Source: Dactylis glomerata (lineage: Eukaryota > Streptophyta > Magnoliopsida > Poales > Poaceae). From it: a stretch of 64,000 nt of DNA. The notes beneath the pieces were generated by a model. That model saw only the letters and a program-made list of their open reading frames with translations, did no database searches and was not told where the DNA came from. The number at the start of each line of letters is the position of its first letter. Position 1 is the stretch's first letter. This document shows positions 44,216 to 54,950 of this stretch, in pieces. Location of the stretch: the NCBI GenBank assembly GCA_007115705.1, contig QXEO01001034.1, positions 2,790,001 through 2,854,000 of the forward strand, in the 5' to 3' direction. Made by a program: the position numbers and the translations under genes.

Positions 44216-45864
44216 TGATACGTCTCCAACGTATCTATAATTTTTGATGCTCGATGCTTGTTTTTACACCATTTGCCTACTGTTTCGTTACACTTCGTGG
44301 AACTTTTATGCATTTTCTGGAACTAACCTATTAACAAGTTGCCACAGTGCCAGTTCCCTGTTTTCTGCTATTTTTGTGTTTCAGAAGTGATACACAGAAA
44401 ATATTCTCGGAATTGGACGAAACAAGTTCCTGAAGTCTTATTTTGTCCGGGAGCTTCCAGAGATCCGAAGAGGAGTAGGAGAGGAGCCACAGGCCAGGCT
44501 CACACCAGGCTGGCGCGGCCCAGGCCTGGCCCGCGCCGCCCTGGTGTGAGGCCACCTGGCTCTACTCCTAACATCGCCCCTTCGCCTATAAAGACCCCCC
44601 GACGGGAAAAACCTAAGTACCCGATCAATGTTCCAGAAACACATCGCGATCCGCCGCCGTCGTCGACCCGAGATCGGGAGGGTCCAGAAGCTCTTCCCGG
44701 CACCCTGCCGGAGAGGGGAATCACCACCGGAGGTCTTCTTCATCGCCATGCTTGCCTCCGGAGCGATGAGTGAGTAGTCTACCTTGGACTATGGGTCCAT
44801 AGCAGTAGCTAAATGGTTGTCCTCTCCACCATGTGCTTCATGTTTAGATCTCATGAGCTGTCCTACATGATTGAGATCACCGTTATGTAATTCTACACGT
44901 TTGGTTTGTTGGGATCCGATGAATATTGGTGTTATGATTTAGTTGCTATACTGAAATATATCTTATGTTATCTCTATGTTGTTTATGATCTTGCATGCTC
45001 TCCGTTGTTAGTAGCTATCTTGGCCGAGTAGTTGCTAGTGACTCCAAGAGGGGGTATTTATGCTCGATAGTGGGTTCATGCCTCTATTTAACCTGGGGGA
45101 GTGACAGAAACCTCTAAGGTTGTAGATGTGCTGTTGCTACTAGGGAGAAAACAACATTCATATGCTCAAGGGCATATGCTTTGTTTACATTACACACTTT
45201 GCTTAATGCAATTATCTATTGTTCGCAACTTAATACTTGTGGAGTTCTCGGATTGATTCGCCACAAGTGGATTATTAGTCATAGATGCAGTTGGATGGCG
45301 GTCTATGTATTTTGTTGTAATGCCCAGAGTAAATCTCATAGTGATCTTCTTGACATATCACGTTTATCTTTATTCTATCAATTGCCCAACTGTAATTTGT
45401 TTACCCAGCATGTGTTATTTATCTTATGGAGAGACACCACTAGTGAACTGTGGACCCCGGTCCTATTTCCATCATATTGCTATCACCTGTTTACTTTACT
45501 CGCACTGTTTACTTTACTCGCATACTTCTACTGTTTTCCACTCGATACGCTCATAGCCTTTGTTTCAAGCAAACCGGTGAGATTGACAACCTCATCGCAA
45601 GTTGGGAACAAAGTACTTGGTTGTGTTGTGTGCAGGTTCCGCGTTGCAGCTAGAAAGCAAAGCTTGGCCGAGGCGCCATATATAAATTGTCTGAAGCTGT
45701 CACAAACTAGCAAGCATCACCTTCAATCGTAATTGTCTGCTCTTCTCCTGAACGATTAAACCTTGGTTTCTTAACTGAGGGAAAACAAGCTGCTATACTC
45801 ATCACACCTTCCTCTTGGGGTTCTCAACTGGCCGGTTATTTACTTCATCAAATCGGTAGCATCA
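44216..45864 (+). repeat. 5' LTR of element 2
   Basis: It begins TGATACGTCTCCAACG and ends GGTAGCATCA. The likely promoter is CCTATAAAGACCCC at about 44585-44598, in the GC-rich part shared by family A LTRs. Confidence 0.93.
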
Positions 45865-45875
45865 AGCTTCTTTTC

Positions 45876-45978
45876 TGGCGCCGTTGCCGGGGATCGAAGA
45901 AGAAGAAGCTCCCACATCAACTACACTTTCCCACGTCAACTTGGCGCAAGCAGTTCTTTTCTGGCGCAGTTGCCGGGG
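45876..45978 (+). other. Primer-binding site of element 2 and a second, imperfect copy
   Basis: TGGCGCCGTTGCCGGGG lies at 45876-45892, twelve bases after the LTR. A near-identical TGGCGCAGTTGCCGGGG lies at 45962-45978, with TTTTC before both. The second copy is followed by the leader that matches element 1, so the 86-bp segment between looks like an insertion or a recombination scar. Confidence 0.8.
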
Positions 45979-46139
45979 AAGAGTGGAAGACTTCTGCGAG
46001 GGGAGTTTTCGCACACACATCCTTTACTTTGTTTTATTGTTTTGCTTTACTTTATTTATTTTACCTGCATCGTTTTATATCAAAAACCCAAAAAAATTAG
46101 AATCCTTGGTAGTTGTTATTTCTTTACTTTTAGTTCAAT

Positions 46140-46634
46140 ATGTTGTTCCCTAAGTATGTTCTGGAGGACCTCTCGGTAGGTAGTGGTTCAATTATTGGAA
46201 AAAGTAACATTGAGGAGTTCTTTAATCACATTAGTATGCATAAGAAAGTTGAGGAAAAATCTTTGATTGAGCTAGCTCCTATTTATGAAGTTGCTTCTGC
46301 TTATTTAGTTCACATGTTAGAAGCTAGGTTTGCTAGCCTTAATCCTTTCATGCAATACATGTTCCTTAATTTTCACGAAATTGAGGATCCCAAAAAGAAA
46401 GCTTTTATCTTGGAAACTTTGCGCCTAGAATTTAAGGATGTCTTTATTGAAGCTAGAAAAGTTCTTAAACGTTTTAATAAACTTGGTTCACCTATAAAGG
46501 TTATTAGTACAAATGATGAAGGAGCCAAAATACCTATACTTAGCAAGCTCTTGGGATTGTGTGAAGCTTTCGAAAATAATTTTGAGGAAGTTGCTACAGT
46601 AGTATGTGCTATATATGTGGTGGTTTTGAGTTGA
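46140..46634 (+). CDS. Unrecognised 164-residue ORF of LTR element 2
   Basis: The frame begins at the first ATG after the leader and ends TGA at 46632-46634. The protein starts MLFPKYVLEDLSVGSGS and has long helical stretches (YEVASAYLVHMLEARF, AFILETLRLEFKDVFIEARK). It contains no zinc knuckle, protease, reverse transcriptase or integrase signature. A second copy is at 1705-2136 with about three quarters of residues identical and no frame damage until the LTR that cuts it. Conservation of frame between two independent insertions argues that it is, or recently was, a real protein. Position after the leader suggests a gag-like or accessory role. The last ~25 codons (from about 46583) run into the 3' domain that element 1 also has as non-coding sequence, so the natural stop may be secondary. 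Confidence 0.7.
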   Translation: MLFPKYVLEDLSVGSGSIIGKSNIEEFFNHISMHKKVEEKSLIELAPIYEVASAYLVHMLEARFASLNPFMQYMFLNFHEIEDPKKKAFILETLRLEFKDVFIEARKVLKRFNKLGSPIKVISTNDEGAKIPILSKLLGLCEAFENNFEEVATVVCAIYVVVLS

Positions 46635-49055
46635 AACCTGAAGCAAAAAGAGGTTGATTATATGTTATGCTACACTAATGTTGCTAATAGAATTGTGTTT
46701 AGTTTTGTATGAAGGAAGTTTTCAAGTGTAGGGATTGGAGAATGATGAGATGAGTTGAAGAATGGACAAAAGCTCAAGCTTGGGGATGCCCATGCGTCAC
46801 CCGAAGAAATATCCAAGAAGTACAAGCGTCAAAGCTTGGGGATGCCCCCGAGGCACCCCTTCTTCATCGGCAAAAATCAGGTCACCTTTCAAGACACTAT
46901 ATTTTTATTGCTTCATGCACTATGTGTTTTTCTTGGAGCGTCAGTTGTTTTAGTTTTCTTAGTTAGTTTAGTTTTGTTTTCTGTAATAAATGGTTGGACC
47001 CAACAAATTTCCTTTGGAGGAGATGTACTCGTTTTTATTTGTCAAGAACACTATGTTTTTCATTCTTACAATTTCACAGGGTGTTCTTCTTTTTCCGCTA
47101 CTGCTTTTGGTTTTCGTTTTCGCCTTGATTTGCGTTCAGACCTTGTCATATCTTTTCATCAAGGTGTATTTTTACCTCTGATCTTTATTGGTTTTCATCA
47201 AAAGAGGTGTTTATAAAAATTTCAAATGGTGTTGGAAAAGAGAAAAAGCTTTATGCAAAATAGTGGTACAAGAAGGAGCTTGTGTAGACTGCGGCTTAGG
47301 CTTTTTCATATCATGCTTGATGTCTTTTTGATAGTATGATTAGTGGTTTTGCTGTAGCATGACTTGTCTCAAATAACTGAGATTGCTTAATGAGCCTTTG
47401 AAAAAATCATGCGTTGTTTTTATTGTATGGAAGCATTATTTTGGTTTTCTCCTTGATGCTTTATTTGGGTTAACTTGGCGCATGCTCACACATGTTAGAC
47501 TCTTACAAAGTCGCCAATAGCCTCTATGATCATTTAGTTTTTGACTTTTGATGCCATCTTATGCTTCTTTTAATGTCGCTTTGTCGCTTTGCATGATTAT
47601 GGCCATTATTGCTCTCTTAGTTGGTCGCTCCCAGTCTTTTGCTAGCCCTCGCCTTGTACTGAGTATGAGCTCTACTCGTGCATCCAACTCCTAAAAGCCA
47701 AAATTTTCCAAAGTGTCCACCATACATACCTACTAGCAATTTGCTATTCCAAGTAAATTTGACTTGCTTTTATTTTCTCTTCAAATTAAACTCTTACCAG
47801 TGTTATGCGAAATTCGGTCAGTAAAGCTCTCACGAACCGGAAGGCACACTTTACTTTTTCATGTTCTTACAAATTTGACATTGTGGTCTCTTATGTTGAG
47901 TTGTTATGCTTGCAAGTTGTAAGTTGGAGACTAGCCCAGCCATGCAGTCATGGGCAAGCTTTCAACATTGCACTTCTTATTTGAGTTGATATCGTGATCT
48001 TTTGTTTATGGATGCCCGCGGTGTGAAATGAATTGGGAATCTTGTGGGGATCATGGAGTTTGTATATGTGTTAGGGAAACGTCGGGCCGCTAATCTAAGC
48101 CATGCATAATTCATGGTGGAAATTTGCAGCATACCCATGGTGAACATTCGACGACGCATCTCACAATAAAAAGCTAAACAAATGGCAAATAAAAGAGATG
48201 TCGAGGTGTTCATTGTCTGCTTGTCCTGTCATTTTGATGTGGGCTTGTTCCATGTCATCGGGCACGGAGGTACCCCATTGGCGGTTCTCAATGATATGCA
48301 TATATTTACAATGACAAGAGCCTTGCTTGGGACTCTAAGTAAAGTAGCATGAGGTTTGGGTACTCGTATTCATGGGACACGAGGTTTTCAACTTATGATT
48401 TGTCAAGCATATGCATCATAATTGTTCTCGCATTAACTTTAACCATTCAAGATGCTTATGATGGGGGCAATGAGAGCTCAAAGCCGGTAAGTACCATAAT
48501 TTTTGAAGGTTATAAAACTTGCAATCACTGCTTCCCTCTGCGAAGGGCCTTTCTTCTACTTTTATGTTGAGTCACCACCTTCTATCTTTATGCACCATTA
48601 AGAGAGCATAGTTGTCATTCTTAGTATAATGTGCATTGTCCCAAAGTTTTCATTGATTGATTCATATTGTTGGTTTCACTTGTTCTCAAATTATTTGTAT
48701 CTAGTCGCCTGCTTAAACTTGAAGGTGTCCTATGCATTTATGTTTTGCTCTCTTTGAAGGACAAGCTGAAAACCATTTGTATGTTTCTCCTTATGATTTG
48801 AACACACGTTTGACTTTTATTGTTTCATTTTCATGATCTTTTGTTTGTGTTCATTTTCATGTTTACAACATGGTTGCTAAGTTTCTATTGTCAAGATTAT
48901 ATCTTCATGCCCATGTTTTAAGTTCTTATGATCCCAGCTCACAAATGCTTATATATATATGATCAATTTTGTGTAGGTGCATGTCACCTCAAAAATTATT
49001 CTTTTGTTATCACTTACCTACTCGAGGACGAGTAGGAGTTAAGCTTGGGGATGCT
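46635..49055 (+). other. Non-coding 3' internal domain of element 2
   Basis: It is collinear with 25620-28038 of element 1, with many small differences, and has no pol coding. AAGCTTGGGGATGC occurs at 46776, 46832 and 49041, the last touching the 3' LTR as its purine-rich tract. The order and spacing of the three copies are the same as in element 1. Confidence 0.82.
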
Positions 49056-50702
49056 TGATACGTCTCCAACGTATCTATAATTTTTGATGCTCCATGCTTG
49101 TTTTTACACCATTTGCCTACTATTTCGTTACACTTCATGGCACTTTTATGCATTTTCCGGAACTAACCTATTAACAAGTTGCCACAGTGCTAGTTCCCTG
49201 TTTTCTGCTGTTTTTGTGTTTCAGAAGTGATACACAGGAAATATTCTCGGAATTGGACGAAACAAGTTCCTGAAGTCTTATTTTGTCCGGGAGCTTCCAG
49301 AGATCCGAAGAGGAGTAGGAGAGGAGCCACAGGCCAGGCTCACACCAGGCTGGCGCGGCCTAGGCCTGGCCCGCGCCGCCCTGGTGTGAGGCCACCTGGC
49401 TCCACTCTTGACATCGCCCCTTCGCCTATAAAGACCCCCCGACGGGAAAAACCTAAGTACCCGATCAATTTTTCAGAAACACATCGCGATCCGCCGCCGT
49501 CATCGACCCGAGATCGGGAGGGTCCAGAAGCTCTTCCCGGCACCCTGCCGGAGAGGGGAATCACCACCGGAGGTCTTCTTCATCGCCATGCTTGCCTCCA
49601 GAGCGATGAGTGAGTAGTCTACCTTGGACTATGGGTCCATAGCAGTAGCTAGATGGTTGTCCTCTCCACCATGTGCTTCATGTTTAGATCTCATGAGTTG
49701 CCCTACATGATTGAGATCACCGTTATGTAATTCTACATGTTTGGTTTGTTGGGATCCGATGAATATTGGTGTTATGATTTAGTTGCTATACTAAAATATA
49801 TCTTATGTTATCTCTATGTTGTTTATGATCTTGCATGCTCTCCGTTGTTAGTAGCTATCTTGGCCGAGTAGTTGCTAGTGACTCCAAGAGGAGGTATTTA
49901 TGCTCGATAGTGGATTCATGCCTCTATTTAACCTGGGGGAGTGACAGAAACCTCTAAGGTTGTAGATGTGCTATTGCTACTAGGGAGAAAACAACATTCA
50001 TATGCTCAAGGGCATATGCTTTGTTTACATTACACACTTTGCTTAATGCAATTATCTGTTGTTCGCAACTTAATACTTGTGGAGTTCTCGAATTGATTCG
50101 CCACAAGTGGATTATTAGTCATAGATGCAGTTGGATGGCGGTCTATGTATCTTGTTATAATGCCCAGAGTAAATCTCATAGTGATCCTCTCGACATGCAC
50201 GTTGTCTTTATTCTATCAATTGCCCAACTGTAATTTGTTTACCCAGCATGTGTTATTTATCTTATGGAGAGACACCACTAGTGAACTGTGGACCCCGGTC
50301 CTATTTCCATCATATTGCTATCACCTGTTTACTTTACTCGCACTGTTTACTTTACTCGCATACTTCTACTGTTTTCCACTCGATACGCTCATAACCGTTG
50401 TTTCAAGCAAACCGGTGAGATTGACAACCTCATCGCAAGTTGGGAACAAAGTACTTGGTTGTGTTGTGTGCAGGTTCCGCGTTGCAGCTAGCAAGCAAAG
50501 CTTGGACGAGGCGCCATATATAAATTGTCCGAAGCTGTCACAAACTAGCAAGCATCACCTTCAATCGTAATTGTCTGCTCTTCTCCTGAACGATTAAACC
50601 TTGGTTTCTTAACTGAGGGAAAACAAGCTGCTATACTCATCACACCTTCCTCTTGGGGTTCCCAACTGGCCGGTTATTTACTTCATCAAATCGGTAGCAT
50701 CA
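49056..50702 (+). repeat. 3' LTR of element 2
   Basis: It matches the 5' LTR end to end, beginning TGATACGTCTCCAACG and ending GGTAGCATCA. The CGCCC target copy follows directly. Confidence 0.93.
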
Positions 50703-51889
50703 CGCCCTGGCCCACTTCTGGTCTCACCCCTTCGCGTACTTCATCGTCCCTGAAAACCTAAGTCAAGGGGGGCTCAGAGATAGACACCGCCGCCTCTGCG
50801 GGGCGGAAAACACCAGAGAGAGAAAAGCTTTCCGGCAGGCAGAAATCTGCCGGGGAAATTCCTTCCCGGAGAGGGGAGATCGTCGCCATCGTCATCACCA
50901 TCGCACCGGACTTCATCGGGATCATCATCATCATCTCCATCACCAGCACCTTCATCTCCACCATCACCACACCATCCCGCTGTAACATCTTGAGTTGGAT
51001 CTTGTTATATTCTTAGGGGAAACTTTCCCGGTGTTGATTAATCTTGTATTTGATGCTATTGAGTGGAACCGTTGAATTAAGGTTTATGTTCAGATTTTTA
51101 TTTACCATTATTTCACCTCTGATCATGATCCATATGATGTCTTGTGAGTAGTTCATTTAGTTCTTGAGGACATGGGAGAAGTCAAGATGTTAGTAGTGAA
51201 TTATTGTTGAGAAATATTTAATGGTTTGATATTGTTGTGGTGCTATTTCACTAGTGGTGTCATGTGAACGTCGACTACATGATACTTCGCCATTTATGGG
51301 CCTAGTGAGATGCATTGTGTATTTGGCTACCAATTGTGGGGTTGCTGGAGTGACAGAAACCTAAACCTCCGTTGGGAAACCATTGCACCAGGGAGCGTAT
51401 GATCTTAGAGTTTAAGGCTGTGGTTAGATTTATCTTAATTACTTTCTTGTATTTGCGGATGCTTGCAGGGGGTATAATCACAAGTGTGTATTTATCCTAG
51501 TAAGGGTAGTGCGCTAGCACAGGTTCACCCTCATAACACCTATCAAACCAATAAAGACTACTTAGCGGTATAAAGCGAAAGCTCTTGACAGAAACTCCCG
51601 TGTGTCCTCGAGAACGTTTGGTTATTATAAGTTACACAACCGGCTTGTCCTTTGCTGAAGAAAGGATTGGGCCACTTGCTGCAATTATTACTACTGTCTT
51701 TTATTTACTCGCACTTTATTTATTTGCATTACCAAATACCCCTGAAAACCCGTTTGCTAGTATTTACAATGAATCCTTGATCAAAACCACTTGTCAACAC
51801 CTTCTGCTCCTCGTTGGGTTCGACACTCTTATTTATCGAAAGTACTACGATACACCCCCTATACTTGTGGGTCATCAGTGAGCGTTGTG

Positions 51890-53570
51890 GGATTGGGAAG
51901 ATCCCTACATAGTTGACCGGTGGACCTTTTTACTTTATTTTGTTTGGTTAGGCAACAGGAGCACATAACAACACCGTGGAGGCCAAGAGCCCCCCTAGTA
52001 GACCCGTCGTGGGAGTTTCCCTCCCTACGCTCGAGATTTTTGAGAGTGTTATCGCATGTGTACGTCTAAAGAGGGTGACACCTCGGAGATAGATGTTGCC
52101 TCTCTAAGCACCCTAACACATGTAACTACATATATTAGGGGAAAGTGATAGCTTTGGGGGGATTCCTACTCTTCTCAGGCTCCTCGTACATCAAAACTCT
52201 AGCCAGGTGTGCCCGCGCGGTCTACCCCTTTGACTTCCCTGCAACGACGGTTGACCGATGGATCTTTTTTACTTTATTTTGTTTGGTTAGGCAATAGGAG
52301 CACATAACAACACCGTGGAGTCCAAGATCCCCCTAGTAGACCCGTCGTGGGAGTTTCCCGTCCTACGCCCGAGATTTTCGAGAGTGTTATCGCATGTGTA
52401 CGTCTGAAGAGGGTGACACCTCGGAGATAGATGTTGCCTCTCTAAACACCCTAACACATGTAACTACATATATTAGGGGAAAGTGATAGCTTTGGTGGGA
52501 TTCCTACTCTTCTCAGACTCCATGTACATCGAAACTCTAGCCAGGTGGGCCCGCGCGGTCTACCCCTTTGACTTTCCTCCAACGACAGTTGACCGATGGA
52601 CCTTTTTACTTTATTTTGTTTGGTTAGGCAATAGGAGCATGGAACAACACCGTGGAGTCCAAGATCCCCCCTAGTAGACCCGTCGTGGGAGTTTCCCGCC
52701 CTACGCCCGAGATTTTCGAGAGTGTGATTGCATGTGTATGTCTGAAGAGGGTGACACCTCGGAGATAGACGTTGCCTCTCTAAACACCCTAACACACGTA
52801 ACTACATATATTAGGGGAAAGTGATAGCTTTGGGGGGATTCCTACTCTTCTCAGGCTCCGCGTACATCGAAACACTAGCCAGGTGGGCCCGCGGTCTACC
52901 CCTTTGACTTCCCTCCAACGATGGTTGACCGGTGGACCTTTTTACTATTATTTTGTTTGGTTAGGCAATAGGAGCATGGAACAACACCGTGGAGTCCAAG
53001 AGCCCCCCTAGTAGACCCGTCGTGGGAGTTTCCCGCCCTCCGCTCGAGATTTTCGAGAGTGTTATCGCATGTGTACGTCTGAAGAGGGTGACACCTCGGA
53101 GATAGATGTTGCCTCTCTAAACACCCTAACACACATAGCTACATATATTAGGGGAAAGTGATAGCTTTGGGGGATTCCTACTCATCTCAGGCTCCGCGTA
53201 CATCGAAACTCTAGCCAGGTGGGCCCGTGCGGTCTACCCCTTTGACTTCCCTCCAACGACGGTGGACCGGTGGACCTTTTTAATTTATTTTGTTTGGCTA
53301 GGCAATAGGAGCACATAACAAAACCGTGGAGGCCAAGAGCCCCCCTAGTAGACCCGTCGTGGGAGTTTCCCGCCCTGTGCCCGAGATTTTCGAGAGTGTT
53401 ATCGCATGTGTGTGAAGAGGGTGACACCTCGGAGATAGATGTTGCCTCTCTAAGCACCCTAACACACGTAGCTACATATATTAGGAGAAAGTGATAGCTT
53501 TAGGGGATTTCAACATGGAACAACACCGTAGAGTCCAAGAGCATCATAGACCCGTGGTGCGAACTTCCTA
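51890..53570. repeat. 338-bp tandem array inside the CACTA element
   Basis: Five copies and a truncated sixth are seen; the GACCG-TGGA landmark falls near 51914, 52253, 52590, 52927 and 53265, a period of 337-339 bp. Each unit includes GTAGACCCGTCGTGGGAGTTT, GAGGGTGACACCTCGGAGAT and CATATATTAGG. Copies differ by scattered substitutions and small indels. The minus-strand frames in each copy repeat one another and carry stops, so I do not regard them as genes. Confidence 0.92.
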
Positions 53571-53710
53571 TCGTGTCATTTCATGCGATCCCATACATCT
53601 TTTTCTGAAATCTTGAAACATCAAAATATCTATATTTTGTTATTTTATGATATATTTTAGTGGTACATAAATTATCATGAAAATAAAAGCAAGAAAAAAA
53701 TTCGGAAGAA

Positions 53711-53960
53711 TCTAAGCCGACGGCTTTGCCGTCGGCATAGACACCTTCGGTCCGACGACTATGCTATGCCGACGGCTTTGCTGCCAGCGTACGTTTGAAG
53801 GCCGACGGTCAACCTATGCCGACGGCTTTGCCGTCGGCGTAGCTATCTAGGCCGACGGCTTTCCTACGCCGACGGTCGTTTCTATAGGAAACCTGTCCAG
53901 CGAGATACGCCGACGGCCCCGACAAAAGCCGTCGGCATAGCTCGGGGCCGTCGGCGTAGT
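53711..53960. repeat. Right subterminal repeat array of the CACTA element
   Basis: Multiple GCCGACGGC and GCCGTCGGC units, often in facing pairs (CCGACGGCTTTGCCGTCGGC), mirror the left array at 42068-42590 and end in the terminal repeat at 53977. Confidence 0.87.
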
Positions 53961-53980
53961 GTGTTATTCCCGTAGTGGTG

Positions 53981-54950
53981 GGCCAGACCACGACCTATTT
54001 TTTATCTGAACCTCGATGTAAACGGACTAAGATGGACCATTTGCGTCAGCGGGATGCGCCGGCCGGCTGGCTGGAGATGCCCTAAAACGGACAGGACAAG
54101 CACATTTGATCGCCTGCGGTTGTGAACTTGTGATCATTTTCACCGTGCACAGCACTCACATCACACGGAGAGCCAACGGTTGCACCGTGGAAACTCAAGA
54201 GAAGGTACTGCTACGTACATTCAGCAGCAGGCAGCGCTACGGCTAATCGCATTTGATTCTAAATCTGAAATCTGACAGTACGTAGGCCGAGGTTAATGCG
54301 ATGTCTGCCTGCGCCGCAGCGGCCTAGAGACGGGATACGCTATGGGATGGAGAAAAGGGGGATACAGCGGGACCTGGCACTGGCATAGCTAGCGGGTAAT
54401 CCTTGCCCTCTTCTCCCTTTTGGACCACCGATCCTGGGGCAGGCTGTCGAGCCCAGCCGAACGCGATGAAGATGAACTGGATCGACGGATGGCCATGGGT
54501 CGCTGGCCGGACTGACCCGCCGGCTGGCCAACGGCGATCAGCCCCCGGTCGCTTTCTCGCGGAGGCGCGCGCCCGCTTGCCCGCTACTTTTCGCCTGCAT
54601 TAATCAGTAGGGATGGCCGGATGGGCGACGATGAGTTGGAGCTTTGGCCCCGAGCGTATCTTTTCCTGCTGCATGTTTTGTTTCCTAGCTGCTGCCGTTA
54701 TCCGTCCGCTCCTACAATGGCGTTATTGGTGTTCTCTCCCTTTCTCCTTTTCTCTCTCCATGTTGGAGAGCACGAGTCTCTTCAAAACTCAAACCTGCGA
54801 AGGGTGTGGGAGAGACGTGCCAGATCGTGGCCTGGCCCGCTACTTTTTGTCTGGGGCCGGCATAGCTGACCGTTAAGTTTAGCCCGCGAATCCTAACTCT
54901 CGCTCATTGCGGGAGGGATTGTGTCCGGCAAGCGTCGCTCCGCCCGATGG
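53981..54950. other. Intergenic DNA between the CACTA element and the T-rich repeat
   Basis: No gene or defined repeat is recognised. Short frames near 54403-54876 lack family resemblance and overlap each other. Confidence 0.4.

Larger units (their letters stand above)
44216..50702 (+). mobile_element. Full-length non-autonomous Gypsy-type LTR element 2
   Basis: The 6487-bp element has LTRs 44216-45864 (1649 bp) and 49056-50702 (1647 bp), both ending GGTAGCATCA, and a perfect CGCCC duplication (44211-44215 and 50703-50707). A primer site starts at 45876, and there is a second primer-like copy at 45962. The only ORF is 46140-46634; there is no pol. By eye about a dozen differences separate the first ~385 bases of the LTRs, fewer per base than in element 1, so it is the younger of the two. 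It sits in a solo LTR within the CACTA element. Confidence 0.94.
43878..51877 (+). repeat. Solo LTR (family B) split by LTR element 2, GTGAG target duplication
   Basis: The LTR parts are 43878-44215 and 50708-51877, about 1508 bp once the inner element and one CGCCC copy are removed. It starts TGATACGTCCATTTTGCATC and ends GTGGGTCATCA. GTGAG flanks it at 43873-43877 and 51878-51882. The LTR at 58338-59846 is a close relative along its whole length. No internal region follows, so it is a solo LTR. A run of CATCAT/CACCAT triplets near 50890-50975 gives a spurious Met-rich frame. Confidence 0.9.
42052..53977. mobile_element. Non-autonomous CACTA (En/Spm-type) transposon with nested LTR insertions
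   Basis: It starts CACTACGCCAGCCAACAGCT and ends with the inverted form of CACTACGGGAATAACACACT, flanked by GTG at 42049-42051 and 53978-53980. Without the nested LTR material (43878-51877 plus one 5-bp repeat) it is about 3.9 kb. Both subterminal zones are packed with GCCGACGGC/GCCGTCGGC, the usual binding-site arrays of CACTA elements. No transposase exon is recognisable; only a Pro/Leu/Gly/Ser repeat frame is left near 43730-43877. An active relative would have to supply transposase. Confidence 0.92.

Noticed and set aside
50758..50988. Met-rich minus-strand frame (also at 58726-59097)
   Set aside because: It is produced by CAT/CAC triplet repeats in family B LTRs.
51585..51881. Plus-strand frames of 98-140 codons near the end of family B LTRs (also 59455-59877)
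   Set aside because: Both are the same LTR sequence, without a conserved start or recognisable domain.
52451..53457. Repeated minus-strand frames starting M-L-G-C-L-E-R-Q
   Set aside because: They are copies of the 338-bp tandem unit with different stops, so not an encoded protein series.
51890..53570. Regularly spaced repeats considered as a CRISPR-like array
   Set aside because: The whole 338-bp unit repeats without unique spacers, in a plant transposon.
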